Assembly: GCF_003610805.1 (NCBI RefSeq) | Contig: NZ_RAPF01000001.1 | Coordinates: forward strand, 666,176-730,175 | Direction of reading: 5' to 3' | Origin: Altericroceibacterium spongiae | Lineage (GTDB): Bacteria; Pseudomonadota; Alphaproteobacteria; Sphingomonadales; Sphingomonadaceae | Length of the DNA: 64,000 nucleotides | Shown here: piece by piece, positions 7,965-17,298 of the stretch | How the letters are laid out: each line of letters opens with the position of its first letter | How positions within the stretch are numbered: the stretch's first letter is position 1 | Translations under genes and position numbers: made by a program | The notes under the pieces: generated by a model | Database searches by the model: none | Seen by the model: only the letters and a program-made list of their open reading frames with translations | Told to the model about the DNA's origin: nothing

Positions 7965-9956
7965 TCAGGCGTCGATCAGATCCCTGTCCAGCTCCCCGGC
8001 GCGGTTCTGAATGAAGTTAAACCGATGTTCGGGATTGCGACCCATCAGATGATCGACAAGTTCCTTCACTGCGGCGCGCTGTTCGAATTCGGGCGGCAGT
8101 GTGATGCGGATCAGGCTGCGGCTGTCGGGATTCATTGTGGTTTCGCGCAATTGCTGCGGGTTCATCTCACCGAGGCCTTTAAAGCGGCCGACATCGACTT
8201 TCTTACCCTTGAAAACCGTTTCTTCCAGCGCCTGCCGATGGGCATCGTCACGCGCATAGCGGCTCTCTTTACCCGCTGTCAGGCGATAAAGCGGCGGCTG
8301 GGCGAGAAAGAGATGCCCCTTGCGAACGATATCGGGCATTTCCTGAAAGAAAAAGGTCATCAGCAATGTCGCGATATGCGCGCCGTCCACATCGGCATCG
8401 GTCATGATGACGACGCGGTCGTAGCGCAGATTTTCCGCATCGCAATCCTTGCGGATACCGCAACCCAGCGCGAGGATCAGATCGGCAATTTCCTGATTGG
8501 CGCGGATCTTGTCAGCACTGGCGCTGGCGACATTGAGGATTTTACCGCGGATCGGCAGAATAGCCTGCGTCTTGCGATTGCGCGCCTGTTTGGCACTGCC
8601 GCCGGCGCTGTCCCCTTCGACGATAAACAACTCGGTTTCACCGTCACCGTCGCCCGAACAATCGGTAAGCTTGCCTGGCAGGCGCAATTTCTTGGCATTG
8701 GTGGCCGTTTTGCGTTTGATTTCACGCTCGGCCTTGCGGCGCAAACGCTCATCCATCCGCTCCATCACCTGACCGAGCAAAGCCTTGCCACGGTCCATAT
8801 TGCCAGTGAGGAACAGATCGAAATGATCGCGCACAGCATTTTCGACGAGGCGCGCAGCTTCGGGCGAAGTCAGCCGGTCCTTGGTCTGGCTCTGAAATTG
8901 CGGATCGCGGATAAAGACCGACAGCATCACTTCACTGCCGACCACCACATCGTCGGCGGTCAGATCCTTGGCCTTTTTCTGGCCGACCAGATCGCCGAAA
9001 GAACGCAGAGCCTTGGTCAGCGCGGCCCGGATACCCTGTTCATGCGTGCCACCATCGGGTGTGGGTACGGTGTTGCAATACCAGTCATAAGACCCGTCCG
9101 AATAAAGCGGCCAGGCGACGGCCCATTCGACACGGCCCTGATGGCGGCCTTCGTCATCCTCGGGGAAATCCTGACTTCCGGCAAAAGGTTCGCTCGTCAC
9201 GCATTCGCGCCCGTCGAGCTGCTCCTTCAGATGATCGGCCAGACCGCCGGGAAACTGGAAAGTGGCTTCTGCCGGAACCTGATCGCTGGTGAGGCTTTCC
9301 GCGCATTTCCAGCGGATTTCGACACCGGCATAAAGATAGGCCTTGGAACGGGCCAGCCTGAACAGCCGCAACGGCTTGAAATTCTGCTTCCCGAAAATCT
9401 CTGCATCGGGTGTGAAAGTGACGCTTGTGCCGCGCCGGTTGGGTGCTGCCCCCACCTTCCCGATCGGGCCGAGCGTCTGCCCCCTGGAAAATTCCTGCGC
9501 GTAAAGTTCCTTGTTCCGCGCCACTTCCACCCGTGTGTGAGAGGAAAGCGCGTTGACCACGGACACGCCCACACCATGCAGCCCCCCGCTGGTCGCATAG
9601 GCTTTGCCGGAGAATTTGCCGCCCGAATGGAGCGTTGAAAGGATCACTTCCAGTGTCGATTTGCCGGGAAATTTGGGGTGTTCGTCAACCGGAATACCAC
9701 GGCCATTATCGGTGATGGTCAGGCGATTGCCTTCTTCCAGCGTCACCTCGATACGGTTGGCATAGCCTGCCACCGCTTCGTCCATCGCATTATCGAGCAC
9801 TTCGGCGGCAAGATGATGCAAAGCACGCTCATCCGTGCCGCCAATATACATGCCGGGCCGCCGGCGAACCGGCTCCAGCCCTTCAAGAACCTCGATGGAG
9901 GAACTGTCATAATCCGCGCTGCCATCGGGCAGCTTCTCGAAGAGATCGTCGGCCAT
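7965..9956 (-). CDS. parE: DNA topoisomerase IV subunit B
   Basis: ParE is the ATPase subunit of topoisomerase IV, which decatenates sister chromosomes. The 663-residue chain is typical of alphaproteobacterial ParE and shorter than GyrB. It shows the GHKL ATPase motifs (LEPVRRRPGMYIGGTDERALHHLAAEVLDNAMDEAVAG, DNGRGIPVD, SGGLHGVGVSVVNALS) and the TOPRIM domain with ELFIVEGDSAGGSAKQARNR and MTDADVDGAHI. The segment RFKGLGEMNPQQLRETTMNP near the C-terminus is the classic type II signature. The ParC partner is not in the window. Confidence 0.95.
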   Translation of the reverse strand: MADDLFEKLPDGSADYDSSSIEVLEGLEPVRRRPGMYIGGTDERALHHLAAEVLDNAMDEAVAGYANRIEVTLEEGNRLTITDNGRGIPVDEHPKFPGKSTLEVILSTLHSGGKFSGKAYATSGGLHGVGVSVVNALSSHTRVEVARNKELYAQEFSRGQTLGPIGKVGAAPNRRGTSVTFTPDAEIFGKQNFKPLRLFRLARSKAYLYAGVEIRWKCAESLTSDQVPAEATFQFPGGLADHLKEQLDGRECVTSEPFAGSQDFPEDDEGRHQGRVEWAVAWPLYSDGSYDWYCNTVPTPDGGTHEQGIRAALTKALRSFGDLVGQKKAKDLTADDVVVGSEVMLSVFIRDPQFQSQTKDRLTSPEAARLVENAVRDHFDLFLTGNMDRGKALLGQVMERMDERLRRKAEREIKRKTATNAKKLRLPGKLTDCSGDGDGETELFIVEGDSAGGSAKQARNRKTQAILPIRGKILNVASASADKIRANQEIADLILALGCGIRKDCDAENLRYDRVVIMTDADVDGAHIATLLMTFFFQEMPDIVRKGHLFLAQPPLYRLTAGKESRYARDDAHRQALEETVFKGKKVDVGRFKGLGEMNPQQLRETTMNPDSRSLIRITLPPEFEQRAAVKELVDHLMGRNPEHRFNFIQNRAGELDRDLIDA

Positions 9957-10027
9957 AGGAACAGCTATAGAACGCGAAATCCCCGGGACACAAGCTGGCA
10001 GCGCGGTTTATCGTCAGTATGGATCGA

Positions 10028-11185
10028 TCAGTTGGTGAAGCGCTCGGGTGCCGGGGCGACCACGGACACTGTGCCATTGCCGATCTGGCGCACTTCCATG
10101 GCGCGTTCACCCACACCGTCCCGGCCGAAACGGAATACGCCATCCAGCCCGATAAAACCGTCTCGGGCCATCAGGCGCGATGTCGGGAAAGCCTGACCCG
10201 GCTGCCATTCACGCGCGACACGCAAAGTCAGGAGGACCGAATCATAGCCGAGCGTGGCAATGCGGTAAGGCTGCTGGCCAAAACGCGATTCATAGCTGTC
10301 GACAAAGCGACGATACCGTGCATCGGGCACGGCGGAGAACCATGCACCGCGCAAGGCTTCGGCGTTAGCGATAGAAGCTTCCCCGCTCCACAATTCCGTA
10401 CCCAGAATATGCGGCAGCGTGTCTCCGGCCTCTTTCAGCGCACTCGCGCCGATTGCGGAAAGCCGCGCGCCATCGGCAATCAGCACCGTATCGAAGCCAC
10501 CTTGCGCGGTGAGCTTCTTCGCCGCGCTGATAATCAGGCTGTTACCGCGATCATAGCTTTGCGTAGCGACCATCTGGCCCCCGCGTGCGGCCACGGCTTC
10601 TTCCAGCGCTTTGGCGGCGCGGCGGCCATATTCGCCTCTCGGGGTCAGCACCGCGAACCGCTTCGATCCCTGCGACATGGCATAATCCACCGTGCGGGTG
10701 ACCGATTGCTCTGGAATATGACCCATCACGAAAACGTCGGAAGAGGCAACCGACGCATCGTTGGAAAAGCTGATGAGCGGAATATCGGCAGGAGCTGCCG
10801 CAGCCAGCACAGCCGGTACATTATCGGCGAGAAGCGGGCCGAGGATCAGTCTGTTCCCATCGGTAATGGCACGGTCGGCGGCCGATTTGGCGCCTTTGGC
10901 AGTGTCATAAGTGGTAATACGCAGATTACCGGCATTGGTATCGAGCAAGGCCATGGTCGTGGCATTGGCAATCGACTGACCGACACCGGCATTATTGCCC
11001 GAAAGCGGCACGAGCAGCGCCACGCGATGGCGCGATTCATCCTGCGGCAGCGTGCTTTCACTGGGCTTGGTCTCGGGCACCGGCGTGGTTGCCGGACCGG
11101 TATCGCCATGAGGAATGATCTGACAGGCTGCCAGCAATGTGCTCAGCCCCGCAATCGCAAAAAACCGTTTAAAATTGTCGAACAT
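10028..11185 (-). CDS. LpoA-like periplasmic-binding-fold lipoprotein (penicillin-binding protein activator)
   Basis: I place the start at ATG 11183-11185, giving 385 residues with a lipoprotein signal (MFDNFKRFFAIAGLSTLLAA, lipidated Cys21). The mature protein is a type I periplasmic-binding fold: RVALLVPLSGNNAGVGQSIANATTMAL, LILGPLLADNVPAV, ADIPLISFSNDASVA, FAVLTPRGEYGRRAAKALEEAV, and LGYDSVLL near the end. It matches the family annotated as penicillin-binding protein activator (the C-terminal domain of LpoA), which stimulates PBP1A in gammaproteobacteria; that role in alphaproteobacteria is inference. It is divergent from rsmI with 39 bases between starts, so the two share a promoter region. 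Confidence 0.85.
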   Translation of the reverse strand: MFDNFKRFFAIAGLSTLLAACQIIPHGDTGPATTPVPETKPSESTLPQDESRHRVALLVPLSGNNAGVGQSIANATTMALLDTNAGNLRITTYDTAKGAKSAADRAITDGNRLILGPLLADNVPAVLAAAAPADIPLISFSNDASVASSDVFVMGHIPEQSVTRTVDYAMSQGSKRFAVLTPRGEYGRRAAKALEEAVAARGGQMVATQSYDRGNSLIISAAKKLTAQGGFDTVLIADGARLSAIGASALKEAGDTLPHILGTELWSGEASIANAEALRGAWFSAVPDARYRRFVDSYESRFGQQPYRIATLGYDSVLLTLRVAREWQPGQAFPTSRLMARDGFIGLDGVFRFGRDGVGERAMEVRQIGNGTVSVVAPAPERFTN

Positions 11186-11224
11186 GCTTGCCGCTCCCAC
11201 CGCAACTGGTTCACAAGGCGCGGC

Positions 11225-12076
11225 GTGAGCGACGCGCCTGAAAATAATCAACTGAGTCCCGGCCTCTATATTGTAGCCACGCCAATTGGCAATCTTGGCG
11301 ATATCACCATGCGGGCAGCCGATATTCTGGCACGGTGTGACGCCATCGCCTGCGAAGATACCCGGGTAACTCAGAAACTTATCCGCCATCTAGGCATTAC
11401 ACGTCCACTATGGCGCTATGACGATCATAGCGCGGAAAGCGACCGCGCGCACCTGCTGGAAAAGATGCGCGATCAGGCCATTGCCCTGGTCAGCGATGCA
11501 GGCACACCGCTGGTTTCCGATCCGGGCTATCGTCTTGTAAAAGAAGCGCAGGAGGCCGGAATCGCAGTCACCAGCCTTCCCGGCCCGAGCGCGCCGGTGA
11601 TGGCGCTGACGCTTTCGGGTATGCCCAATGATCGCTTTCTTTTCGCCGGCTTTCTGCCGCCCAAAGAGAAAGCGCGGCGCGATATTCTCATCGAGTTATC
11701 CCCAGTTCGTGCAACGCTGGTCTTTTTCGAGACCGCTCCGCGCCTGCTGAAGTCGCTCGACACGATCGGCGATTCCTTGCCCGGCCGTGAAGTGGCCGTG
11801 GCGCGGGAACTGACCAAACGGTTCGAGGAATGCCGCCGCGGAACGGCCGAAGAATTGACGGCGTATTATACAGCCCATCCGCCCAAGGGAGAAATCGTGC
11901 TGCTGATCGGTCCGCCTTTACAGGACGATAAACCGGACGATACCGATATCGACGCTTTGCTGAGCGAAGCGATGGCAGAGATGAAGACCTCCCAGGCTGC
12001 CGGAAGCGTGGCCAAAGCGACAGGGCTCGATCGCAAGATGCTCTACACCCGCGCCATGGAACTGAAAGGCCGGTGA
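11225..12076 (+). CDS. rsmI: 16S rRNA (cytidine(1402)-2'-O)-methyltransferase RsmI
   Basis: RsmI 2'-O-methylates C1402 in the decoding centre of 16S rRNA. From GTG 11225 the product is 283 residues, the usual family length, and the frame upstream of this point is only the complement of the lipoprotein gene. Tetrapyrrole-methylase-fold signatures are clear: GLYIVATPIGNLGDITMRA, CEDTRVTQKLI, ALVSDAGTPLVSDPGYRLV, VTSLPGPSAPVMAL, GMPNDRFLFAGFLPPK and FETAPRLLKSL. A weak AAGG Shine-Dalgarno precedes the GTG. It overlaps yraN by four bases; rsmI-yraN-gshB is a conserved alphaproteobacterial cluster. Confidence 0.95.
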   Translation: MSDAPENNQLSPGLYIVATPIGNLGDITMRAADILARCDAIACEDTRVTQKLIRHLGITRPLWRYDDHSAESDRAHLLEKMRDQAIALVSDAGTPLVSDPGYRLVKEAQEAGIAVTSLPGPSAPVMALTLSGMPNDRFLFAGFLPPKEKARRDILIELSPVRATLVFFETAPRLLKSLDTIGDSLPGREVAVARELTKRFEECRRGTAEELTAYYTAHPPKGEIVLLIGPPLQDDKPDDTDIDALLSEAMAEMKTSQAAGSVAKATGLDRKMLYTRAMELKGR

Positions 12077-12438
12077 CACGTCGCCCTGCCCGCCATGCGC
12101 AGGCCGAACGCAGCGGGCGACGCGGAGAGATATGGGCCGCGCTTTATTTGCAATTGCAGGGTTGGCGGATCGTCGGGCGGCGGGTCAGGACACCGCGCGG
12201 CGAAATCGATCTGATCGCCCGGCGCGGACACATTGTGAATTTTATCGAGGTAAAATATCGCCGCACCGCCCGACAACGCGATGAAGCGATTGATTTTTAC
12301 CGGCTGAAACGGGTTGCCGCCGCGGTCGAGGCGATAGCCCATCTTTATTGCCGAAACGGAGAAACTGTCAGGATCGATGTCGTGATGCTTGCGCGATGGC
12401 GCTGGCCACGCCACATCACCAATGCCTGGCAGCCATGA
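12073..12438 (+). CDS. yraN: YraN family (UPF0102) endonuclease-fold protein
   Basis: This is a 121-residue member of UPF0102, a family with a predicted restriction-endonuclease-like fold (Holliday-junction-resolvase related) and unproven function. The nuclease-type core is visible: GRRGEIWAALYLQLQGWRIV, RTPRGEIDLIARRGHIVNFIEVKYR, with the E-x-D-L and E-V-K residues forming a PD-(D/E)xK-like site. It starts with GTG 12073 inside the rsmI stop (GTGA overlap) and is followed 13 bases later by gshB, so it is translationally coupled in the rsmI operon. Confidence 0.9.
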   Translation: MTRRPARHAQAERSGRRGEIWAALYLQLQGWRIVGRRVRTPRGEIDLIARRGHIVNFIEVKYRRTARQRDEAIDFYRLKRVAAAVEAIAHLYCRNGETVRIDVVMLARWRWPRHITNAWQP

Positions 12439-12451
12439 AGGATTTTTGAAA

Positions 12452-13423
12452 ATGGGTTTGCGCGTCGCGGTCCAGATGGACCCCATCGAACATGTCAATA
12501 TCAGCGGCGATTCAAGCTTCGCCCTCATGCTGTCCGCCCAGGATCGCGGGGCACAGCTGTGGCATTACGATGTGCGCACTCTCGCATATGATACGATGGC
12601 CGGCGCCGGAGGGCGCATCACAGCCTGGGCTGCCCCCGTTTCGGTGAAGAAGGAAGCGGGCAACCATTTCACCAAGGGCGAATTGCGCAAGATCGATCTT
12701 GCCGCAGATATCGATGTGGTCCTGATGCGGCAGGATCCACCCTTCGATCTCGGCTATATCAGCGCCACGCATATTCTGGAGCGGCTGGCAGGTGAAACGC
12801 TGGTCGTCAACGATCCGGTAAGTGTTCGCAACGCACCCGAAAAGGTTTTCGTTCTCGATTATGCCCGTTTCATGCCGCCTACACTGATTGCGCGCGAGCT
12901 GGAGGATGTCCGCGAATTTCAGCAGAAGCATGGCGCATTGGTGGTAAAACCGCTGCACGGCAATGGCGGCAAGGCGATTTTTCGGGTCGAGGAAAACGGC
13001 ACCAATCTCTCCGCTCTCACAGAGTTGTTCGGTCAGGTCTGGCCTGAACCTTTCATGGTCCAGCCCTTTTTGCCCGAAGTTTCGGAAGGCGACAAACGGA
13101 TCGTTCTGATCGACGGTGAGTTTGCCGGGGCGATCAATCGCAAGCCGGGCGAAGGCGAATTCCGTTCCAACCTCGCTCGTGGCGGCTATGCCGAACCTTG
13201 CAGCCTGACCCAGCGCGAGGAGGAAATCTGCGCCGCCATGGGACCCGAGCTGAAAAAGCGCGGGCTGGTCTTTGTCGGTATCGATGTGATCGGCGGCCGC
13301 TGGCTGACCGAGATCAATGTGACATCGCCCACCGGCATCGTCTCTATCGACGAATTTAACGGCACCGACAGCAGCGCGAAAATCTGGGACGCCATCGACC
13401 GGCGTCTGGCGGAAATGGGATAA
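12452..13423 (+). CDS. gshB: Glutathione synthetase
   Basis: GshB joins gamma-glutamylcysteine and glycine with ATP to make glutathione, which the GST encoded at 5729-6466 would use. I chose ATG 12452, preceded by AAGGA, giving 323 residues, close to the E. coli enzyme length; an in-frame ATG further upstream lies inside yraN. Signatures: RVAVQMDPIEHVNISGDSSFALM, VLMRQDPPFDLGYISATHILE, VVNDPVSVRNAPEKVF, the ATP-grasp loop VVKPLHGNGGKAIFRV, and VFVGIDVIGGRWLTEINVTSPTGI near the C-terminus. It is the last gene of the rsmI-yraN-gshB run. Confidence 0.96.
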   Translation: MGLRVAVQMDPIEHVNISGDSSFALMLSAQDRGAQLWHYDVRTLAYDTMAGAGGRITAWAAPVSVKKEAGNHFTKGELRKIDLAADIDVVLMRQDPPFDLGYISATHILERLAGETLVVNDPVSVRNAPEKVFVLDYARFMPPTLIARELEDVREFQQKHGALVVKPLHGNGGKAIFRVEENGTNLSALTELFGQVWPEPFMVQPFLPEVSEGDKRIVLIDGEFAGAINRKPGEGEFRSNLARGGYAEPCSLTQREEEICAAMGPELKKRGLVFVGIDVIGGRWLTEINVTSPTGIVSIDEFNGTDSSAKIWDAIDRRLAEMG

Positions 13424-13529
13424 TCGGAAACCTCATACCAGATAAAAATCAGACACTTTCTGCATCGCGCCTGCGAGTGAATAATATCAAAACTTTGAAC
13501 CCTTTGCAGCGCGAACCGTTGGGGCCGCA

Positions 13530-14150
13530 ATGCAGGATCTGATTATCGATATTATCCGGCAAGGCGGCTATCTCGGCATCCTTGTTCTGATGGCGCTGGA
13601 AAATATATTCCCGCCTGTCCCTTCCGAAGTGATTATGGGGATCGGTGGTGTTCTGATCGAGCGGAAAGAAATGCACTTCTGGCCGCTCTTCCTTGCGGGA
13701 ACCGTCGGCTCCACGCTGGGCAATTATTGCTGGTTCTGGCTGGGCGACAAATGGGGTTATGAACGCCTTGGCCCGTTTATCAATCGCTGGGGCCGCTGGC
13801 TCACCGTGGAATGGGAAGATATCGAAAAAGCCAGTCATTATCTGCGTCATCGTGGAGACTGGGTTGTCCTGTTGCTACGCTTTTCCCCTTTCCTGCGTAC
13901 GATCATATCGCTGCCCGCCGGCCTTGCCCATATGCCGCTCTGGCGCTTCCTGCTGTTCACCTTTCTCGGCACCGGCATCTGGAATGTGCTGCTGATCTAT
14001 GGCGGCCAGTGGCTGGGCCGTTATTTCGAAAAATCGCAGGATGTGCTGAGCTGGATCGTGATCGGGTTTATCGCCCTGGGGCTGATTTTCTATATCTGGC
14101 GCATCATAAGCTGGAAACCGCGCGCCGCCCGCAAGCGCCGATCCGATTGA
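13530..14150 (+). CDS. DedA/SNARE-associated family membrane protein
   Basis: The 206-residue integral membrane protein belongs to the DedA (VTT-domain) family, whose members flip or recycle lipid carriers such as undecaprenyl phosphate and support envelope integrity. Hydrophobic segments lie near 10-35, 45-75, 130-160 and 170-195. The family signatures are present: LENIFPPVPSEVIMGIGG in the first re-entrant region, GSTLGNYCWFWLGDKWG, and FSPFLRTIISLPAGLAHM with the arginine-containing second re-entrant loop. The C-terminus is basic. It is preceded by a 106-base gap after gshB and is convergent with the NamZ-like gene. Confidence 0.92.
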   Translation: MQDLIIDIIRQGGYLGILVLMALENIFPPVPSEVIMGIGGVLIERKEMHFWPLFLAGTVGSTLGNYCWFWLGDKWGYERLGPFINRWGRWLTVEWEDIEKASHYLRHRGDWVVLLLRFSPFLRTIISLPAGLAHMPLWRFLLFTFLGTGIWNVLLIYGGQWLGRYFEKSQDVLSWIVIGFIALGLIFYIWRIISWKPRAARKRRSD

Positions 14151-14176
14151 ATGGCTGCGGGGCCGGTTTTTGTCCC

Positions 14177-15388
14177 TTACGCAGCCGGATAAATCAGATG
14201 ATCCACCACCGTTTCATTCCATGCCTCCTCATCGCGAATGGCAAGCCGGTCGAGATCACCGGCATCGGCAGCCCTGTCATCGACCCATTCCCGTAAAGCC
14301 GGCCCGCCATTAATGACATCGATCGCCAGACGGTCGAACTCATATTCATAGGGAAAATCGCGCCAGATCGGATAGTCGGGATAAAGGCTGCGGATTGCTT
14401 TGAAGGTCAGCGCCTGAAGGCGCCACGGCCTGAAAGTTCGATGGTCGTAAAATTGTCCTTCTGCATGGATCATCAGGGCGTTGCACAAGACACCTTGATG
14501 TTTGTGGAAGGTCGGGGTGAACCAGCATTCGCGCAAAGCACAGCCTTCCAGCCATTCGGGGGCGAGCCGGTGCATTTCGCCGAGCACTGCTTTCTGGTCG
14601 AGATCGGGCGCGCCGAACAGCACTTCGAGCGGGCGCGTAGTACCGCGCCCTTCGGACAGGTTGGTCCCTTCGAGCATGACCGTTCCGGCATAGGCACGGG
14701 CCATATTGAGATTGGCCGCATTCGGACTGGGATTGATCCAGATCCGGCTGTCCGGCCAGCCGAAGCCCGACCCTTCCTCAGGATCATAACCTTCTATAGG
14801 GATCACCCGATAATCCACATCGAGACCGTAATGCTCGATAAACCAATAGCCCATTTCGCCCATCGTCAGGCCATGGCGCATCGGCATGGGTCCGGCGCCG
14901 ACGAAGCTTTCCTGCCCCGGAAGAAGGCTCAGCCCTTCAACCGGACGTCCGGCGGGGTTGGGGCGATCCAGCACCCACACGCTCTTTCCGCTTTTAGACG
15001 CTTCTTCAAGCAGATAGAGCAATGTGGTGACAAAGGTGTAAATCCGGCAACCGAGATCCTGAAGGTCGAACAGAAAGATATCCGCACTGTCCATCATCGC
15101 CGATGCAGGACGGCGTACATCTCCATACAGGCTGTAAATCGGAATATTGTAGATCGGATCGATTTCGTCGGCCGTTTCAACCATATTATCCTGCTTGTCG
15201 CCTTTCAGCCCATGCTGCGGGCCGAAAGCGGATGTCAGGGTAATATCCTCACAGGATGCCAGCGCATCGAGCGAATGGATCAGCCCCTCCGTTACAGAGG
15301 CTGGATGAGCGATCAGCGAAACGCGCTTGCCAGTCAGCGGCTTACGCAGAGACGGATCGGCGAGCAGACAATCAATTCCGAATTTCAT
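14177..15388 (-). CDS. DUF1343 / NamZ-type exo-beta-N-acetylmuramidase family protein
   Basis: The start ATG 15386-15388 overlaps the upstream gene's stop (ATGA), giving 403 residues beginning MKFGIDCLL. It matches DUF1343 (now glycoside hydrolase family 171), founded by Bacillus NamZ, which removes terminal N-acetylmuramic acid from peptidoglycan fragments. Visible family landmarks are LIAHPASVTEGLIHSLDAL, FGPQHGLKGDKQDNM, IPIYSLYGDVRRP, FDLQDLGCRIYTF, VLDRPNPAGRPVEG and LEGTNLSEGRGTTRPLEV. There is no signal peptide, so it would act in the cytoplasm on imported muropeptides, as in cell-wall recycling; the specific substrate is inference. Confidence 0.87.
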   Translation of the reverse strand: MKFGIDCLLADPSLRKPLTGKRVSLIAHPASVTEGLIHSLDALASCEDITLTSAFGPQHGLKGDKQDNMVETADEIDPIYNIPIYSLYGDVRRPASAMMDSADIFLFDLQDLGCRIYTFVTTLLYLLEEASKSGKSVWVLDRPNPAGRPVEGLSLLPGQESFVGAGPMPMRHGLTMGEMGYWFIEHYGLDVDYRVIPIEGYDPEEGSGFGWPDSRIWINPSPNAANLNMARAYAGTVMLEGTNLSEGRGTTRPLEVLFGAPDLDQKAVLGEMHRLAPEWLEGCALRECWFTPTFHKHQGVLCNALMIHAEGQFYDHRTFRPWRLQALTFKAIRSLYPDYPIWRDFPYEYEFDRLAIDVINGGPALREWVDDRAADAGDLDRLAIRDEEAWNETVVDHLIYPAA

Positions 15389-15921
15389 GCCGGTATGGCT
15401 GCGCCAAGCGGCAAAGCAAAGCAAGCGGGATCGTGAAAATCGGGCTTTTTCTCCGGATGCGCCAGTGCCCAGTAGGAAATATGGCCGCCCTCCTCCTCCA
15501 GCACGACGGAAAGACCGATTTTCTGCGCACCGGCCAGCTCTGATCCGGCCAGCATCACAGTAATAAAGGCATTGTCGTCAACAGCCATGCAATCGATTTC
15601 CGGCCATTCGACCGGCTCTACATCGCTTTGCCCTGCCCGATAGCTGTCAAAATGATAAGCAGCCCACTGGCCGGACGGACTAAAATTAAACTCCCGGTAG
15701 CTGCCGTCACCATGCCATAAAAACAGCTCGCAACAGGTTGTTTTCCAAAGGTTGTCACGCCTTCCCCTCCCTTTCCCGGAAGGCAGGATGAGCGCATTTG
15801 CCCGTTCGATTCGGTAGCGCAGCAGCAGTCTGCCATCGGGAAACAGGCCGCAATCGACACTCACATCGCGCACGCCTGAGGCAGGATGCAGCTCATGAAG
15901 CTGAAGATGATGCGTTTTCAA
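15385..15921 (-). CDS. DOMON-like domain protein
   Basis: The 178-residue protein has no signal peptide and looks like a single beta-sandwich domain of the DOMON-like/CBM9-like type: LLLRYRIERANALILPS, RRDNLWKTTCCELFLW, YREFNFSPSGQWAAYHFDSYR and GHISYWALAHPEKKPDFHD. The LWxxTCxELF and NFSPSGxWAxYxFxxYR segments are typical of a proteobacterial DOMON-like group of unknown function. It is coupled by a 4-base overlap to the NamZ-type gene downstream, suggesting joint function in handling cell-wall sugars; this is inference. It is divergent from tyrS (64 bases). Confidence 0.75.
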   Translation of the reverse strand: MKTHHLQLHELHPASGVRDVSVDCGLFPDGRLLLRYRIERANALILPSGKGRGRRDNLWKTTCCELFLWHGDGSYREFNFSPSGQWAAYHFDSYRAGQSDVEPVEWPEIDCMAVDDNAFITVMLAGSELAGAQKIGLSVVLEEEGGHISYWALAHPEKKPDFHDPACFALPLGAAIPA

Positions 15922-15985
15922 CCGAGTCCCTCCATGCTACGCGCGCATTCCCTGAAACAGACGTCTGATAAAACGATAGCACAGC

Positions 15986-17215
15986 ATGACCTATAAATCC
16001 GATCTTCTTCGCCTCCTCGATGAACGGGGTTACATTCATCAGCTTACCGATGCCGAAGGGCTCGATACGCTGGCGAGCAGGCAGATCGTTCCGGGTTATA
16101 TCGGCTTCGACCCTACGGCGCCCTCGCTGCATGTCGGCTCGATGGTGCAGATCATGCTGTTGCGTCGTTTGCAGCAGGCCGGGCACAAGCCCATCGTGGT
16201 GATGGGTGGCGGCACCGGCAAGATCGGCGATCCCAGCTTCAAGGACGAAGCGCGCAAGCTCATGACCAATGAGATGATCGCCGAAAATGTCGCTTCGATC
16301 CGCAAGGTTTTCGAACGCTTTCTGACTTTTGGCGACGGACCGAGCGATGCGATCATGGTCGATAATGCCGACTGGCTCGACAATCTCGAATATATCCCGT
16401 TCCTGCGCGAAGTGGGTCAGCATTTTTCGGTAAACCGGATGCTGAGCTTCGAATCCGTGAAGCAGCGTCTGGGCCGTGAACAGTCGCTGTCCTTTCTCGA
16501 ATTCAACTATATGATCCTTCAGGCCTACGACTTTCGCGAGCTAGGTCTGCGCCATGGCTGCCGCCTGCAAATGGGCGGTTCGGACCAGTGGGGCAATATT
16601 GTCAACGGGATCGAACTCGCCCGCCGGATGGATGGAGTCGAACTCTACGGCGTCACCACGCCGCTGCTCACCACGGCCGATGGCGGCAAGATGGGCAAGA
16701 CTGCCAAGGGCGCGGTGTGGCTGAATGAAGATCAGCTTCCGGCGTATGATTTCTGGCAATATTGGCGCAATAGCGACGACCGCGATGTGGGCCGTTTCCT
16801 GCGCCTCTTCACCGATTTGCCACTTGATGAAATCGCCCGGCTGGAAGCGCTTGAAGGCAGCGCGATCAACGATGCCAAAGTGGTTCTCGCCAATGAAGTC
16901 ACCGCACTTGTCCGCGGGCGCGAAGCGGCGGAACTGGCCGAAAAAACGGCCACTGCTACCTTCGCGGGCGGCGGTCTGGGTGACGATCTGCCGGTGCTCG
17001 CCGTGTCTTCCGAAGGTGTTCGCCTCGGCGCTGCCTGCACGGCCATCGGCTTCACCGCATCCAATGGCGAAGCCAAGCGCAAGATTGCCGAAGGCGCGGT
17101 CCGGCTGGACGATGAAGTGCAGAGCGACCCCGGGATGCTGATTACGATCACGTCCGGCGCGGAACGCAAGCTCAGTCTGGGCAAGAAAAAGCACGGAATC
17201 CTGCGCGCGGAATAA
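15986..17215 (+). CDS. tyrS: Tyrosyl-tRNA synthetase
   Basis: This class I aminoacyl-tRNA synthetase charges tRNA-Tyr. The 409-residue chain has the HIGH-equivalent HVGS at 49-52 ([13 protein letters not shown]), the tyrosine/tRNA pocket segments [13 protein letters not shown] and [10 protein letters not shown], the KMSKS-equivalent K235-M-G-K-T239 and a C-terminal S4-like RNA-binding domain ([18 protein letters not shown] to the end). The KMGKT variant is common in the TyrRS type with an S4 tail. It is a single gene followed 83 bases on by the PilZ gene. Confidence 0.97.
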   Translation: MTYKSDLLRLLDERGYIHQLTDAEGLDTLASRQIVPGYIGFDPTAPSLHVGSMVQIMLLRRLQQAGHKPIVVMGGGTGKIGDPSFKDEARKLMTNEMIAENVASIRKVFERFLTFGDGPSDAIMVDNADWLDNLEYIPFLREVGQHFSVNRMLSFESVKQRLGREQSLSFLEFNYMILQAYDFRELGLRHGCRLQMGGSDQWGNIVNGIELARRMDGVELYGVTTPLLTTADGGKMGKTAKGAVWLNEDQLPAYDFWQYWRNSDDRDVGRFLRLFTDLPLDEIARLEALEGSAINDAKVVLANEVTALVRGREAAELAEKTATATFAGGGLGDDLPVLAVSSEGVRLGAACTAIGFTASNGEAKRKIAEGAVRLDDEVQSDPGMLITITSGAERKLSLGKKKHGILRAE

Positions 17216-17298
17216 TATCTTTGGAAAGTGTTAACCTTTTCTCCAGCTTTCACTGCCAAACGGACACGTTGTTGAATGGAAAGTTGGAGAAAGGGCAC

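Noticed and set aside
8025..9638. Open frame of 537 codons on the plus strand
   Set aside because: It lies wholly opposite parE, whose motifs are unmistakable; the translation has no family features. Same reasoning applies to long frames opposite ppdK (25839-27626), glyS (28454-29611), the TPR-like gene (37983-39395) and pdhB (48088-49710).
10019..11224. Extension of rsmI by about 400 codons upstream
   Set aside because: The extra part is the complement of the LpoA-like lipoprotein gene; the family starts at the GTG 11225.
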